Source of the DNA: Spirosoma radiotolerans
GTDB taxonomy: Bacteria; Bacteroidota; Bacteroidia; Cytophagales; Spirosomataceae
DNA: 64,000 nt
Direction of reading: 5' to 3'
Assembly (NCBI RefSeq): GCF_000974425.1
Contig: NZ_CP010429.1
Coordinates: forward strand, 3,348,001 to 3,412,000
Part shown: positions 55,717 to 63,711 of the stretch, in pieces
Numbering within the stretch: position 1 is the first letter of the stretch
Layout: every line of letters begins with the position of its first letter
The notes under the pieces: model-generated
Databases searched by the model: none
Told to the model about the DNA's origin: nothing
Seen by the model: the letters and a program-made list of their open reading frames with translations, nothing else
Position numbers and translations under genes: made by a program

Positions 55717-56283
55717 TTATATAGCGTCTAGATTGCGTCGGCTGGCATGGACAGACTTTCTGAATTGCCCCGGCGTTTGGCCGGTTACCTGTCGAAATTG
55801 ATTGGAGAGGTGCTGAACGCTGCTGTAGCTCAATCGCCAGGCTATTTCGCTTAGGGTGAGTTCGGCGTATTGCAACCACTCCTTCACCTTTTCGATTTTG
55901 AGTGCAATAATGTACTTCTCCAACGTCTGACCCTCACTGGACGAAAACAGGCCGCTCAAATACGAGTATTCATAGCCTAGTTTCCGTTCCAGAAACGTCG
56001 AATAATTTTCGGTCGGCAGCCGCTCAGCTTTCAGGTGCTGGACCTCATTGATGAGCAGCACTTTGATGTGTTCTACGAGCGACTGTTTTTTGTCGTCAAC
56101 CAAATCAAATCCATTTTCCTGCAACCTGTGACGGATGGCCTCGATCGTCTGGGCAGAAGGTGGGGTTTCGAGGTCAACTTCGCCCAGTTCGACCCGCTTA
56201 ACAACGAAACCCATTTGTTCGAGTTCATCCCGGACGACACGCTTGCAGCGATCGCACACCATATTTCGGACGGTTAGTGTCAT
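55717..56283 (-). CDS. HMA/AraC fusion regulator, metal-sensing candidate
   Basis: Regulator of 188 residues. Residues 1-70 resemble an HMA domain: TLTVRNMVCDRCKRVVRDEL with a CxxC (C10, C13), then GEVDLETPPSAQTIEAIRHR. The remaining ~110 residues are an AraC DNA-binding domain: YSYLSGLFSSSEGQTLEKYI and LTLSEIAWRLSYSSVQHLSN, then QTPGQFRKS. The combination suggests a copper-responsive activator or repressor that binds metal by its CxxC. It overlaps the stop codon of the TonB receptor gene (TAATG), so the two are translationally coupled. Confidence 0.87.
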   Translation of the reverse strand: MTLTVRNMVCDRCKRVVRDELEQMGFVVKRVELGEVDLETPPSAQTIEAIRHRLQENGFDLVDDKKQSLVEHIKVLLINEVQHLKAERLPTENYSTFLERKLGYEYSYLSGLFSSSEGQTLEKYIIALKIEKVKEWLQYAELTLSEIAWRLSYSSVQHLSNQFRQVTGQTPGQFRKSVHASRRNLDAI

Positions 56284-58619
56284 TAGTTTACTGGTTTAAA
56301 GCGAAATCCAATGTATACCATACGCCCCGTTACAGGTCCCCAGGCTCGGCCTGCCGCATCGAAATCAGGCCCGTAGGGATCATTAGCCGCGAAGATGGGA
56401 TTCAGTTGCCGGAAGCCCGTCAGGTTTTCTCCGCCCAGGTAAATTTCCCAACCTGTCCTAAAGCCCCGGCTAAGCTGTGCATTCAGGTTAGCAAATCCCG
56501 GCGAGTAGTCGGTTGGGGAATTCTGGTTGCTGGCATGCACATAGCCTTCACGCAGGTAATGAATCCGGCGGGGGCCGTTCCATTGTAGCGTTGCGTCAAA
56601 TTTCCATTTATCGTAGGGCAATGCATAGCCTACGTTCAGCAAAAAGCGCTCACGGGGCACCATCATTTTGGGGAGCAGCACCGTATCACCCGCTGGCATG
56701 GCCGTGCTCTGTTGGGTGTCGAAAAGCCGGTAGGCCACTTTCACATCGAACCGCCGGGCAGGCTGTATGTTCAGCTCAGCCTGGAAACTATTGGCAAAGG
56801 AACGCCCGTGATGCGTCGCGTCGCGCAGGTTATAAAAATACAGGAGAGACGAATTTTCGACATTGACCACCAACTGGTTCTGAAAATCAGTGCGGTAGTA
56901 GTCCAGCACCAGCGATGCTTTTTTACCCAGTATCGTCAAGTCTTTTGTTAAACTAAGGCCATAATTCCATGAAACTTCGGGCTTCAGTGGCGTCAGGTTC
57001 CAGTTCACGTAAGGGCCGGCGTTTCTGTTTTGGTACATAAATACGGCCCGTGAGCTAACTAAAAACCCCATGTTTTCGCTGATCGGGTTGGGCACCCGGA
57101 AGCCACGCCCAGCCGAAGCTCTGAGCGTCAGACTTTGGCTCAGGTTGTACTTCACATGCGCGCGGGGCGTCCATTGCGCCCCAAACAGGTTATGGTAATC
57201 AAACCGTCCGCCGAGTACCACCGTCATTTTTTCGGGATAGGTGTACGTATATTCAGCAAAAACCCCCGGCACCGATTCGGTACGACTGGTGGCTAAAGAG
57301 GCCAGATCTTCTTTGTAATCATCCAGCAAATAGCTTAGTCCCGCTTTGTACGTGTGGTTCGTGTTGCCAATGATGTTCTGATAGATCAGGTTTGCGTAGA
57401 TCGTTCGCTGTTGACCATTGTAGGGTCTAAAGCCAATGATGGCCGTTTGATCATGATGAACACCGTTTAAGATCAGTCCCAGGCCTTTATATGGTTTATC
57501 AGGATAAAGAATGGCCGTTTTTGAGAAAAACTCCAGTCGCCGGGTTGTATTGCCGAACTGATACCGGGCGATACCCACTGGCGAACGAAACGTTGACAGT
57601 TGTCCCCCGTCGCGGTCTTCATAAAGCGCCTTCACGCCAAACTGCGCCATAAATCGCTCGCTGCTGTACTTATACCGATTGATGGCGTTGAGCTGGGTGT
57701 ACAAAGGCAAATCACGAAACCCATCGTTGTTCTGATCAATTTCTTTCTGAAGGGTACTGGCATGACCCAGAACGCCCACACTCCACTTTTTAGTAAGCGT
57801 GTGCGACCAGTTTACATTGCCTTCGATTCGCCCGAAACTGTTTGCGTAGCCGTTTAAAAACAGTTTATTCGTGTCATCCGGCTTCTGCAGTTCAATGTTC
57901 ATTTGGCCGCTCATGGATTCGTAGCCGTTCACGACAGACCCCGCGCCTTTGCCCACATCGATGCTGGTGATCCAGGTACCGGGAATGTAGTTTAATCCGA
58001 AGGTAGTGGCCAGTCCGCGCACGGTCGGAATATTCTCGATATTCGTCTGAACGTATTGGCCACCCAGTCCCAGAAACTGAATTTGTTTCGCCCCAGTAAC
58101 GGCATCACTATACGACACACTCACGGAAGCATTGGTTTCGAAGCTCTCTGACAGATTACAACAGGCCGCTTTGGCGAGGGTTCGCTGGGTGATCAGTTCG
58201 GTTTGAATCGGGTTGATCCGGTCAACCTGCCCCGGCGCTCCCGATACTGTTACCTCCTGTAAAGTGCGTTCTGAACGCAGCGTCACCATTAGCTCGGTCG
58301 ATGGATCGGTAACCGTTAGGGTATCTGCCTGATAGCCAACATAGCTAATGATCAACCGGTTTTCGGTTGGATGCTTTGGTAATTGAAAAAGCCCGTTCGC
58401 ATCTGTATTGGTACCCAGGGTCGTGCCAGCCCAGATGACCGTCGCGCCAACCAGAGGTACGCGTTTACTGTTGACGGTTTCACCGACGCTTCCCCGAACC
58501 AGTGTTTTTTTTTCGACAAGCGTGGTATCTGATTGTGCCTGCGCGGGGGTCTTTATGGCGAATAAGCCAACCCCTAGCCCACTGATAAGCAGGACAATCC
58601 GTAAAGAAAGAAAGTACAT
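56283..58619 (-). CDS. TonB-dependent receptor with Cys-Cys plug, metal-associated
   Basis: Outer-membrane receptor of 778 residues. Signal peptide 1-28, then CarboxypepD_reg-like domain (VRGSVGETVNSKRVPLVGAT, LIISYVGYQADTL). The plug starts near residue 130 and has the Cys-Cys pair at 153-154 (AKAACCNLSESFETN), unusual for TonB receptors and well placed to bind a soft metal. GLGGQYVQTNIENIPTVRG and INVGKGAGSV-like text follow. A 22-strand barrel ends in FRFKPVN. It is the first gene of a unit with the HMA/AraC regulator and may import copper or a copper complex. Confidence 0.88.
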   Translation of the reverse strand: MYFLSLRIVLLISGLGVGLFAIKTPAQAQSDTTLVEKKTLVRGSVGETVNSKRVPLVGATVIWAGTTLGTNTDANGLFQLPKHPTENRLIISYVGYQADTLTVTDPSTELMVTLRSERTLQEVTVSGAPGQVDRINPIQTELITQRTLAKAACCNLSESFETNASVSVSYSDAVTGAKQIQFLGLGGQYVQTNIENIPTVRGLATTFGLNYIPGTWITSIDVGKGAGSVVNGYESMSGQMNIELQKPDDTNKLFLNGYANSFGRIEGNVNWSHTLTKKWSVGVLGHASTLQKEIDQNNDGFRDLPLYTQLNAINRYKYSSERFMAQFGVKALYEDRDGGQLSTFRSPVGIARYQFGNTTRRLEFFSKTAILYPDKPYKGLGLILNGVHHDQTAIIGFRPYNGQQRTIYANLIYQNIIGNTNHTYKAGLSYLLDDYKEDLASLATSRTESVPGVFAEYTYTYPEKMTVVLGGRFDYHNLFGAQWTPRAHVKYNLSQSLTLRASAGRGFRVPNPISENMGFLVSSRAVFMYQNRNAGPYVNWNLTPLKPEVSWNYGLSLTKDLTILGKKASLVLDYYRTDFQNQLVVNVENSSLLYFYNLRDATHHGRSFANSFQAELNIQPARRFDVKVAYRLFDTQQSTAMPAGDTVLLPKMMVPRERFLLNVGYALPYDKWKFDATLQWNGPRRIHYLREGYVHASNQNSPTDYSPGFANLNAQLSRGFRTGWEIYLGGENLTGFRQLNPIFAANDPYGPDFDAAGRAWGPVTGRMVYIGFRFKPVN

Positions 58620-58692
58620 GAGTTTGCTGATTAATGAATACGTAGAACAAGCCCGTGTTTAAAACACCGGCCAGAACAACTTAATCAGCGTA

Positions 58693-59142
58693 TCAAAGGA
58701 GGAGGCTCTGAACGAGCGTCAGAATATCGCGCCCGGAAAGCGAAGGGGGCGACGAAAAGAGCGAAACAGTAGCTGATTTCCCAGCAAAGACGACCTCGAT
58801 AATCCAGGCCATAACGGCCACAAAGCCGGTTATTACCGCTTCGGTAACAGTCTTGACAAACTTGGCAACGAACTGGCTCAACGACGACGAGATGTCGACG
58901 TTTTCATAGTGCTGATCGTCCTGACAGCAGTCGGCTTTTTTGACAACCGTTTGCTGCTCGGGCAGTGGCTGTTTGCTGGTCGCACAACCGGATGATGATT
59001 TTACCTCGCTAAAGGCAACAACCATCGTTTTTTTCTTGCCACGCATCTGACACGAATGCTCCACCAAACCAAAGCCGGTACTGCTTAGCAGCACAACGCA
59101 GGCCATGAGTAGGTTGAAGAATTGGAACAGGTTACGTTTCAT
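58693..59142 (-). CDS. HYC_CC_PP family membrane protein
   Basis: Protein of 149 residues of the Bacteroidota-specific HYC_CC_PP family (short H..C, CC and PP motifs). LMACVVLLSSTGFGLVEHSC forms an N-terminal membrane segment or signal; the H..C motif is EHSC. KADCCQDDQHYENVD holds the CC motif; LFSSPPSLS the PP. A second hydrophobic helix near residues 95-120. The family tends to sit with metal transport genes; function unknown. Start at 59142 was chosen; the frame extends to 59253. Lies just upstream of the TonB receptor gene on the same strand. Confidence 0.85.
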   Translation of the reverse strand: MKRNLFQFFNLLMACVVLLSSTGFGLVEHSCQMRGKKKTMVVAFSEVKSSSGCATSKQPLPEQQTVVKKADCCQDDQHYENVDISSSLSQFVAKFVKTVTEAVITGFVAVMAWIIEVVFAGKSATVSLFSSPPSLSGRDILTLVQSLLL

Positions 59143-59256
59143 GATGGGGCAAATATCAGCATGGAACGAATTCAACGCAAGTCTTGACTCCTGAAAGTCA
59201 GGAATTTCGTAAAAAAAGAATGCCATTCTGTAAAAGGATGGCATTCGATTCAACAG

Positions 59257-59775
59257 TTAGATAGTTTCCGGCTCGGGGCTAAGCACCTCGCTAAGCGGGC
59301 GAAGGTTTCGCTGCTCCTCTTCATTATACGGAAATATTTCCAGAATCTTAGTTGTATTGACATCCGTGATCTCGAATGGATCAAGGGCGCTTTTCAGGCT
59401 TATTTCGACTTGCTCATAGGCCTGCTTGGGCGTTTCAGCATTGACGAGCATTACACTGGGCGTTTTCTTTTGTTTGCCCGTTTTTTCATCGTCGGTGATA
59501 AACATGGCCTTCACTTTAAACCAGGTTTCACCCCCCTCTTCGATGTGAAACACGTCGGCCAGTTTCATACGCGAAATGTTTGTAATCTCGAAGTCGGGTG
59601 TATTGGCAGCAATCTCCTGATAAAGACGAGCCTCCGCATCGGTATAGCTAACGGCATCCACCAGATAGGCTTCCGTTACGGTTTTCTGCTTGATAAACTC
59701 TTCATTCCGGGTGCCGACATTCGAGTCGTCAATGGGCTGCTGATAGCGTATTTTCCCGAGAAACCAGTTGGGCAT
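59257..59775 (-). CDS. DUF4494 family protein
   Basis: Cytosolic protein of 172 residues of the Bacteroidota family DUF4494. It shows MPNWFLGKIRYQQ, TVTEAYLVDAVSYTDAEARL, ETWFKVKAMFITDDEKTGKQ and VNAETPKQAYEQVEISLKSA. Function unknown. The start at 59775 is chosen because the family begins there. It is downstream of the DECR-like gene, on the same strand, separated by an inverted repeat of GAAAGAGC units. Confidence 0.87.
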   Translation of the reverse strand: MPNWFLGKIRYQQPIDDSNVGTRNEEFIKQKTVTEAYLVDAVSYTDAEARLYQEIAANTPDFEITNISRMKLADVFHIEEGGETWFKVKAMFITDDEKTGKQKKTPSVMLVNAETPKQAYEQVEISLKSALDPFEITDVNTTKILEIFPYNEEEQRNLRPLSEVLSPEPETI

Positions 59776-59837
59776 TTTGAAAGGTTTTGATACGTAAATA
59801 GAACAAAAATCTGTTGGCAAAGGTGCGGAATAATGGT

Positions 59838-59904
59838 GAAAGAGCGAAAGATTGAAAGAGCGAATTCACCGGCTGGTTTCGCTCTTTCAATCCTTCGCTC
59901 TTTC
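59838..59904. repeat. 27-base inverted repeat of GAAAGAGC units overlapping a coding end
   Basis: Arms 59838-59864 and 59878-59904 are complementary with one A/G difference; loop 13 bases. The units are GAAAGAGC-type and are flanked by short repeats. The right arm overlaps the last codons and stop of the DECR-like gene (59887), so the C-terminal NSERAKD is encoded by the repeat. Confidence 0.9.
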
Positions 59905-60798
59905 GCTATTTTTACTCGCCCGGTTGGCTTGTTTGATGGTCTGCTCAATCATATCCCATTGTTCGGTCGTGACTTTATCGAGGTGACTGAACTCACCCGC
60001 CATCAGCACTTCGCCCCCATCGATGGTGATACTTTCGCCAGTAATGTATCCTGAATAATCTGACAACAGGAAAGCCGCCAGGTTCGCCAGTTCGCCATGC
60101 TCGCCAACCCGGTGGAGTGGAATGCGGCTCGTGGGGTCCATCATGCTGGCCAAGGGTTCGGGAAAGAGCCGATCCCAGGCACCTTTGGTCGGAAACGGGC
60201 CCGGCGCAATGGCGTTGAGCCGGATGCCATATTTGCCCCATTCGGCGGCCAGCGATTTGGTCATAATCAGGGCACCGCCTTTGGCAACAGCCGAGGGCAC
60301 CACATAGCCCGAGCCCGTTGTGGCGTAGGTGGTGGAAATGTTCAATACAGTCCCCGGAATTTTATTGGCGATCCAGTATTTACCCACGGCCAGCGTAAAG
60401 TAATAAGTGCCGCGCAAAACGATGTCGACAATGGTATCGAACGCCTTATAAGACAGCCGCTCGGTAGGGCTGATGAAGTTCCCGGCAGAATTATTGAGTA
60501 AGCCATTCAGCTGGCCAAATCGCTCAATCGTTTTCTGGATAACATGCTCGATTTCGTCTGTTTTACGAACGTCGCAGGCAAGGGCCAGTACAGTCCCCGA
60601 TCCATTGTTCTGTTTCACCTCCTCCATCAACTCGTTGGCGGTTTCATCCAGTACTGCCTGACGGCGACTACAGATTGTGACGTTGGCCCCCAGTTGCAGT
60701 AAATAGCGGGTCACCGATTTACCCAGGCCCGTGCCGCCCCCGGTCACGATGATCGTTTTCCCTTTTAGCGCATCATCGCGCAGCATTCCAGTTGTCAT
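59887..60798 (-). CDS. 2,4-dienoyl-CoA reductase-like SDR
   Basis: Short-chain dehydrogenase of 303 residues. TGGGTGLGKS near 20-29 binds NADPH; NNSAGNF replaces NNAG. The catalytic region is TTYATTGSGYVVPSAVAKGG, with Tyr and Lys 15 residues apart, the spacing of mitochondrial-type 2,4-dienoyl-CoA reductase and not of classical SDRs. LAAEWGKYGIRLNAIAPGPF and ELANLAAFLLSDYSGYITGE match that group. Reduces dienoyl-CoA in unsaturated fatty acid degradation. It lies just downstream of a dienoyl-CoA isomerase-like gene. The C-terminus is encoded within an inverted repeat. Confidence 0.85.
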   Translation of the reverse strand: MTTGMLRDDALKGKTIIVTGGGTGLGKSVTRYLLQLGANVTICSRRQAVLDETANELMEEVKQNNGSGTVLALACDVRKTDEIEHVIQKTIERFGQLNGLLNNSAGNFISPTERLSYKAFDTIVDIVLRGTYYFTLAVGKYWIANKIPGTVLNISTTYATTGSGYVVPSAVAKGGALIMTKSLAAEWGKYGIRLNAIAPGPFPTKGAWDRLFPEPLASMMDPTSRIPLHRVGEHGELANLAAFLLSDYSGYITGESITIDGGEVLMAGEFSHLDKVTTEQWDMIEQTIKQANRASKNSERAKD

Positions 60799-60807
60799 AA
60801 TTAATTT

Positions 60808-60922
60808 TGAATGAGTGAATGCTTAAATGAGTGAATAAAATACCCGACTTCTCCGGCTGAAATAAACGAGTAATTGTTTTGTACGCTATTCATTCAATCA
60901 CTCATTCGTTCATTCACTCATT
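60808..60922. repeat. Imperfect inverted repeat of GAATGAGT units between isomerase and reductase genes
   Basis: TGAATGAGTGAATG...AAATGAGTGAATA (60808-60837) pairs in part with 60888-60922 (AATCACTCATTCGTTCATTC in the right arm). The units match those in the grpE-dnaJ spacer. One end lies 10 bases from the reductase start, the other four bases from the isomerase stop. Confidence 0.75.
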
Positions 60923-60925
60923 GCT

Positions 60926-61765
60926 TTAATAACCTCGGTTTATCTTTTTGTTGAATTCGGCTTTGCGTTTCTCAATGGTGGCCTGCATGGCTTCGCCAAA
61001 ATCCACCGATTGCATCTGGCTGGAGTTCCAGACGGCAACGTACTGCAAACCGTCTTCGATGGATTTATTGACACTGTAGTTAAGCACTTCTTTGGCGCCT
61101 TGTACGGCCGGAGCGGGATTATCCGCAATTTGGCGGGCCAGCGTATTGGCAGCTTCAAATAGCGCATCGGGCGTCTCGTAGACATGATTGACCAGACCAA
61201 CGCGCTCGGCAAACGTAGCATCGTAGTCGCCCCCAGTAAAGGCCATCTCGCGGGTAAATCCCTGACCGATCAGATGGGGCAGAAACTGCAATCCACCAAT
61301 ATCGGGCGTAATGGCCAGCTTGGCTTCCCGAAGGCTGAATTTGGCGTCGCGGGAACACAGACGAATGTCGGCCGCTGCAATCATGTTTACCCCTCCCCCA
61401 ATGCACCAGCCATGAACAGCCGCAATGACCGGTTTGGCAGACTCGTGCATTTTCACGAAGCCGGATTGCATAAACCGAATCTGAGCCATGAGCTTCCGAC
61501 GCTCATTGGCCATTGGGCTTCCGGAAGCCATCCCGGCGATACGCGGCATCATCCGGGCGATATCAAGGCCATAGCTAAAATGATCCCCACTACCCCGAAA
61601 CACAATGCACCGAACATCGGGCATCTGATTTATTTCATCCATTGCGTTGGGTAGCTCCTCCCAAAATTCAGGTCCCATTGCATTTCCTTTGCCGGGACCA
61701 AGCAGCGAAACGGTCATCACGCCATCCGCTAACCCAAATGATAACGATTGATATGGTTGATTCAT
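60926..61765 (-). CDS. Enoyl-CoA hydratase/isomerase, dienoyl-CoA isomerase-like
   Basis: Crotonase-fold enzyme of 279 residues. The oxyanion-hole residues lie in RGSGDHFSYGLDIARMM and AVHGWCIGGGVNM. The carboxylates EAKLAITPDIGGLQFLP (Glu and Asp) and the C-terminal YVAVWNSSQMQSVDFGEAM pattern resemble delta3,5-delta2,4-dienoyl-CoA isomerase (ECH1 type). Acts on double bonds in fatty acyl-CoA. Upstream of the DECR-like gene in one operon, which supports a role in degrading unsaturated fatty acids. Confidence 0.87.
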   Translation of the reverse strand: MNQPYQSLSFGLADGVMTVSLLGPGKGNAMGPEFWEELPNAMDEINQMPDVRCIVFRGSGDHFSYGLDIARMMPRIAGMASGSPMANERRKLMAQIRFMQSGFVKMHESAKPVIAAVHGWCIGGGVNMIAAADIRLCSRDAKFSLREAKLAITPDIGGLQFLPHLIGQGFTREMAFTGGDYDATFAERVGLVNHVYETPDALFEAANTLARQIADNPAPAVQGAKEVLNYSVNKSIEDGLQYVAVWNSSQMQSVDFGEAMQATIEKRKAEFNKKINRGY

Positions 61766-61837
61766 AAGCTATAGTATGCTTGCATACGAATTTCTAAAAG
61801 TAGTACACTGACGGCTATTACTGGCACTCGGTAAAAA

Positions 61838-61990
61838 ATATTTCGTAGCGCGGACCGCATGGGCGGCCCCGATCCTGTCCGCATAGCCACAGGCTAGCTT
61901 GCCGAAAAGAAACAGGAATAGTCCTCAACAGTATATCGTGACCAAGCGGATAGGATTAGAGCCGCCCGTGCGATCCGTGCTACGAAATAT
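61838..61990. repeat. Long imperfect inverted repeat, 45-base arms
   Basis: Arms 61838-61882 and 61946-61990 match at 38 of 45 positions. All seven differences are transitions, as in an ageing duplication. It lies in the 293-base gap between the divergent isomerase and trans-sulfuration genes. No coding frame and no T-run. The motif CGTAGCnCGGAnCGCAnGGGC in its arms is close to the repeat at 16477-16604. Confidence 0.9.
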
Positions 61991-62058
61991 CAACTTTCTT
62001 TCTGTTCCTGCTGTTTCGATGTCGAGTCTGTAATCCGTTAGTCCTTAATGACCACTTT

Positions 62059-63177
62059 ATGCATTTCGATACCCTTGCTCTTCGCGCTACCCATCAGCCA
62101 GATCCAACCACCGGAGCCGTTGTTTCTCCAATTCACTTGTCAACCACTTTTGCCCGCAATGAGGCCAACGAGTTGCCCGCAAATTACATATACGCCCGCC
62201 CTAATAACCCGACCCGCGAGTCACTCGAAAAGGCAATCGCTGCCCTCGAAGGGGGAGCCGTTGGGATGGCGTTTGGCTCAGGACAGGCGGCAGCCATGAC
62301 ACTTTTTCAGGCGCTTCGGCCGGGCGACCACGTATTGCTTTCTGCGGATGCATACTATGGCACTCCGGCTCTTCTCGAACAGGTTTTTCATCCCTGGGGG
62401 CTGACCTACACACGGGTGAACATGAATGATTTAGACGCCGTCGAGTCGTCGCTTCACGAGAATACGCGCATCGTGTGGTGCGAAACGCCGTCAAATCCGA
62501 TGCTGTCTATAACAGACTTATTGACTGTAAGCCGATTAGCGCATGAAGCGGGGGCCATTTGTGTGTGCGATAACACCTGGGCAACCCCTGTCCTTCAGCG
62601 CCCGATCGACTTCAACGTCGATGTGGTCATGCACTCAACGACCAAATATTTTAGTGGCCACTCTGATGTACTGGGGGGCGCGCTGGTATTCAAACAGGAT
62701 AATGAGTTTACGCAGCGTGTTCGGCTGTTGCAGGGGCTATCCGGGGCGGTTCCCTCGCCGTTCGATTGCTGGCTGGTAAGCCGGGGCATTAAAACGCTGG
62801 GGGTCCGAGTGCGGGCACAAAGCCTGACCGCTCAAGCCATTGCCGAGTTCCTGGATGGGCATCCGTCCGTTGAGAGAGTGCATTATCCGGGCTTGGCCAA
62901 TCACCCCGACCGGGCTCTGATTCAGCAACAAATGAATGGACCGGGCGCTATGTTATCCGTTCAGGTAAACGGGGATGCCACCGACGCGTTGCAGTTCATT
63001 AGCCGGCTGAAATTAATTACGCGGGCAACCAGCCTCGGCGGTGTAGAGAGCCTGATCGAGCATCGAGCCAGTGTGGAGGGAATAAACTCAACGACACCCA
63101 AGAATCTGCTTCGCTTATCCGTCGGGCTGGAACATGCCGATGACTTGATCGCCGATCTGGCGCAGGCACTGAGATAA
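62059..63177 (+). CDS. Trans-sulfuration PLP enzyme (Cys/Met metabolism)
   Basis: PLP enzyme of 372 residues in the cystathionine gamma-synthase / beta-lyase / methionine gamma-lyase family. IYARPNNPTRESLEKAIAAL holds the Tyr and Arg of the phosphate cup, MAFGSGQAAAMTLFQALRPG follows, and the PLP Lys is in MHSTTKYFSGHSDVLGG. The ending SLGGVESLIEHRASVEG is the family substrate loop. Which reaction it does cannot be fixed by sequence alone; cystathionine gamma-synthase or gamma-lyase is likely. Single gene. Confidence 0.92.
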   Translation: MHFDTLALRATHQPDPTTGAVVSPIHLSTTFARNEANELPANYIYARPNNPTRESLEKAIAALEGGAVGMAFGSGQAAAMTLFQALRPGDHVLLSADAYYGTPALLEQVFHPWGLTYTRVNMNDLDAVESSLHENTRIVWCETPSNPMLSITDLLTVSRLAHEAGAICVCDNTWATPVLQRPIDFNVDVVMHSTTKYFSGHSDVLGGALVFKQDNEFTQRVRLLQGLSGAVPSPFDCWLVSRGIKTLGVRVRAQSLTAQAIAEFLDGHPSVERVHYPGLANHPDRALIQQQMNGPGAMLSVQVNGDATDALQFISRLKLITRATSLGGVESLIEHRASVEGINSTTPKNLLRLSVGLEHADDLIADLAQALR

Positions 63178-63226
63178 AGAATCATATCCGCGCGGCAGCA
63201 ACCAAGCGTTGGCTTTTGCCTGGTCG

Positions 63227-63571
63227 TCAATGCTTTTTCGGCGTTATATGCGGGACTGTCTTCGGATACAGGCCTGGCGGTTCGATTGGCCCGTTCGGAT
63301 ACCGACGCGCCCCAGGCATGGTATAGGTCGTGGACGAATCCGGCACTGAAATGGGCATGTTGTCCAACGTAGCCCGCACGATGTTGGGGCCGTCCTTGGG
63401 GGTACGGTAAAAGGAATTGTTCGGCCTCGCAGTGGGCATTCGGCTGGATTCGTTTAAATCAGGCGAAAACCGTTGCCGTTCCTCCGGAATGGAATCCTTC
63501 CGAATGGATTTAACAGGACCTTGCGCATACGCATAAGCCGAGATCAATAGTAAGTAGAGTAACTTGCTCAT
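63227..63571 (-). CDS. Small secreted protein, unknown function
   Basis: Protein of 114 residues. Signal peptide 1-17 (LLYLLLISAYAYAQ) was the reason for choosing the start at 63571. The rest is Pro-rich and disordered-looking (PARPNNSFYRTPKDGPN, then YPNGPIEPPGLYPKTVP). No family recognised. Convergent with the trans-sulfuration gene. Confidence 0.55.
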   Translation of the reverse strand: MSKLLYLLLISAYAYAQGPVKSIRKDSIPEERQRFSPDLNESSRMPTARPNNSFYRTPKDGPNIVRATLDNMPISVPDSSTTYTMPGARRYPNGPIEPPGLYPKTVPHITPKKH

Positions 63572-63711
63572 CGGCTTAGTCTGGGTTAAGTTTACAGGAT
63601 GATGCAAAGACCCATTCTATTCCATAATCGTTGCATTACCTACCCGCTTTATCGGTGGAAACTAAAGCAGTAACCCCGTGGTTTGTAAGGCATATTCTCT
63701 GAATTGACCCC

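Noticed and set aside
55571-55879. Open frame of 102 residues on the minus strand
   Set aside because: It overlaps the 3' end of the HMA/AraC gene in another frame and has no domain-like features; the 55527-55716 gap looks non-coding.
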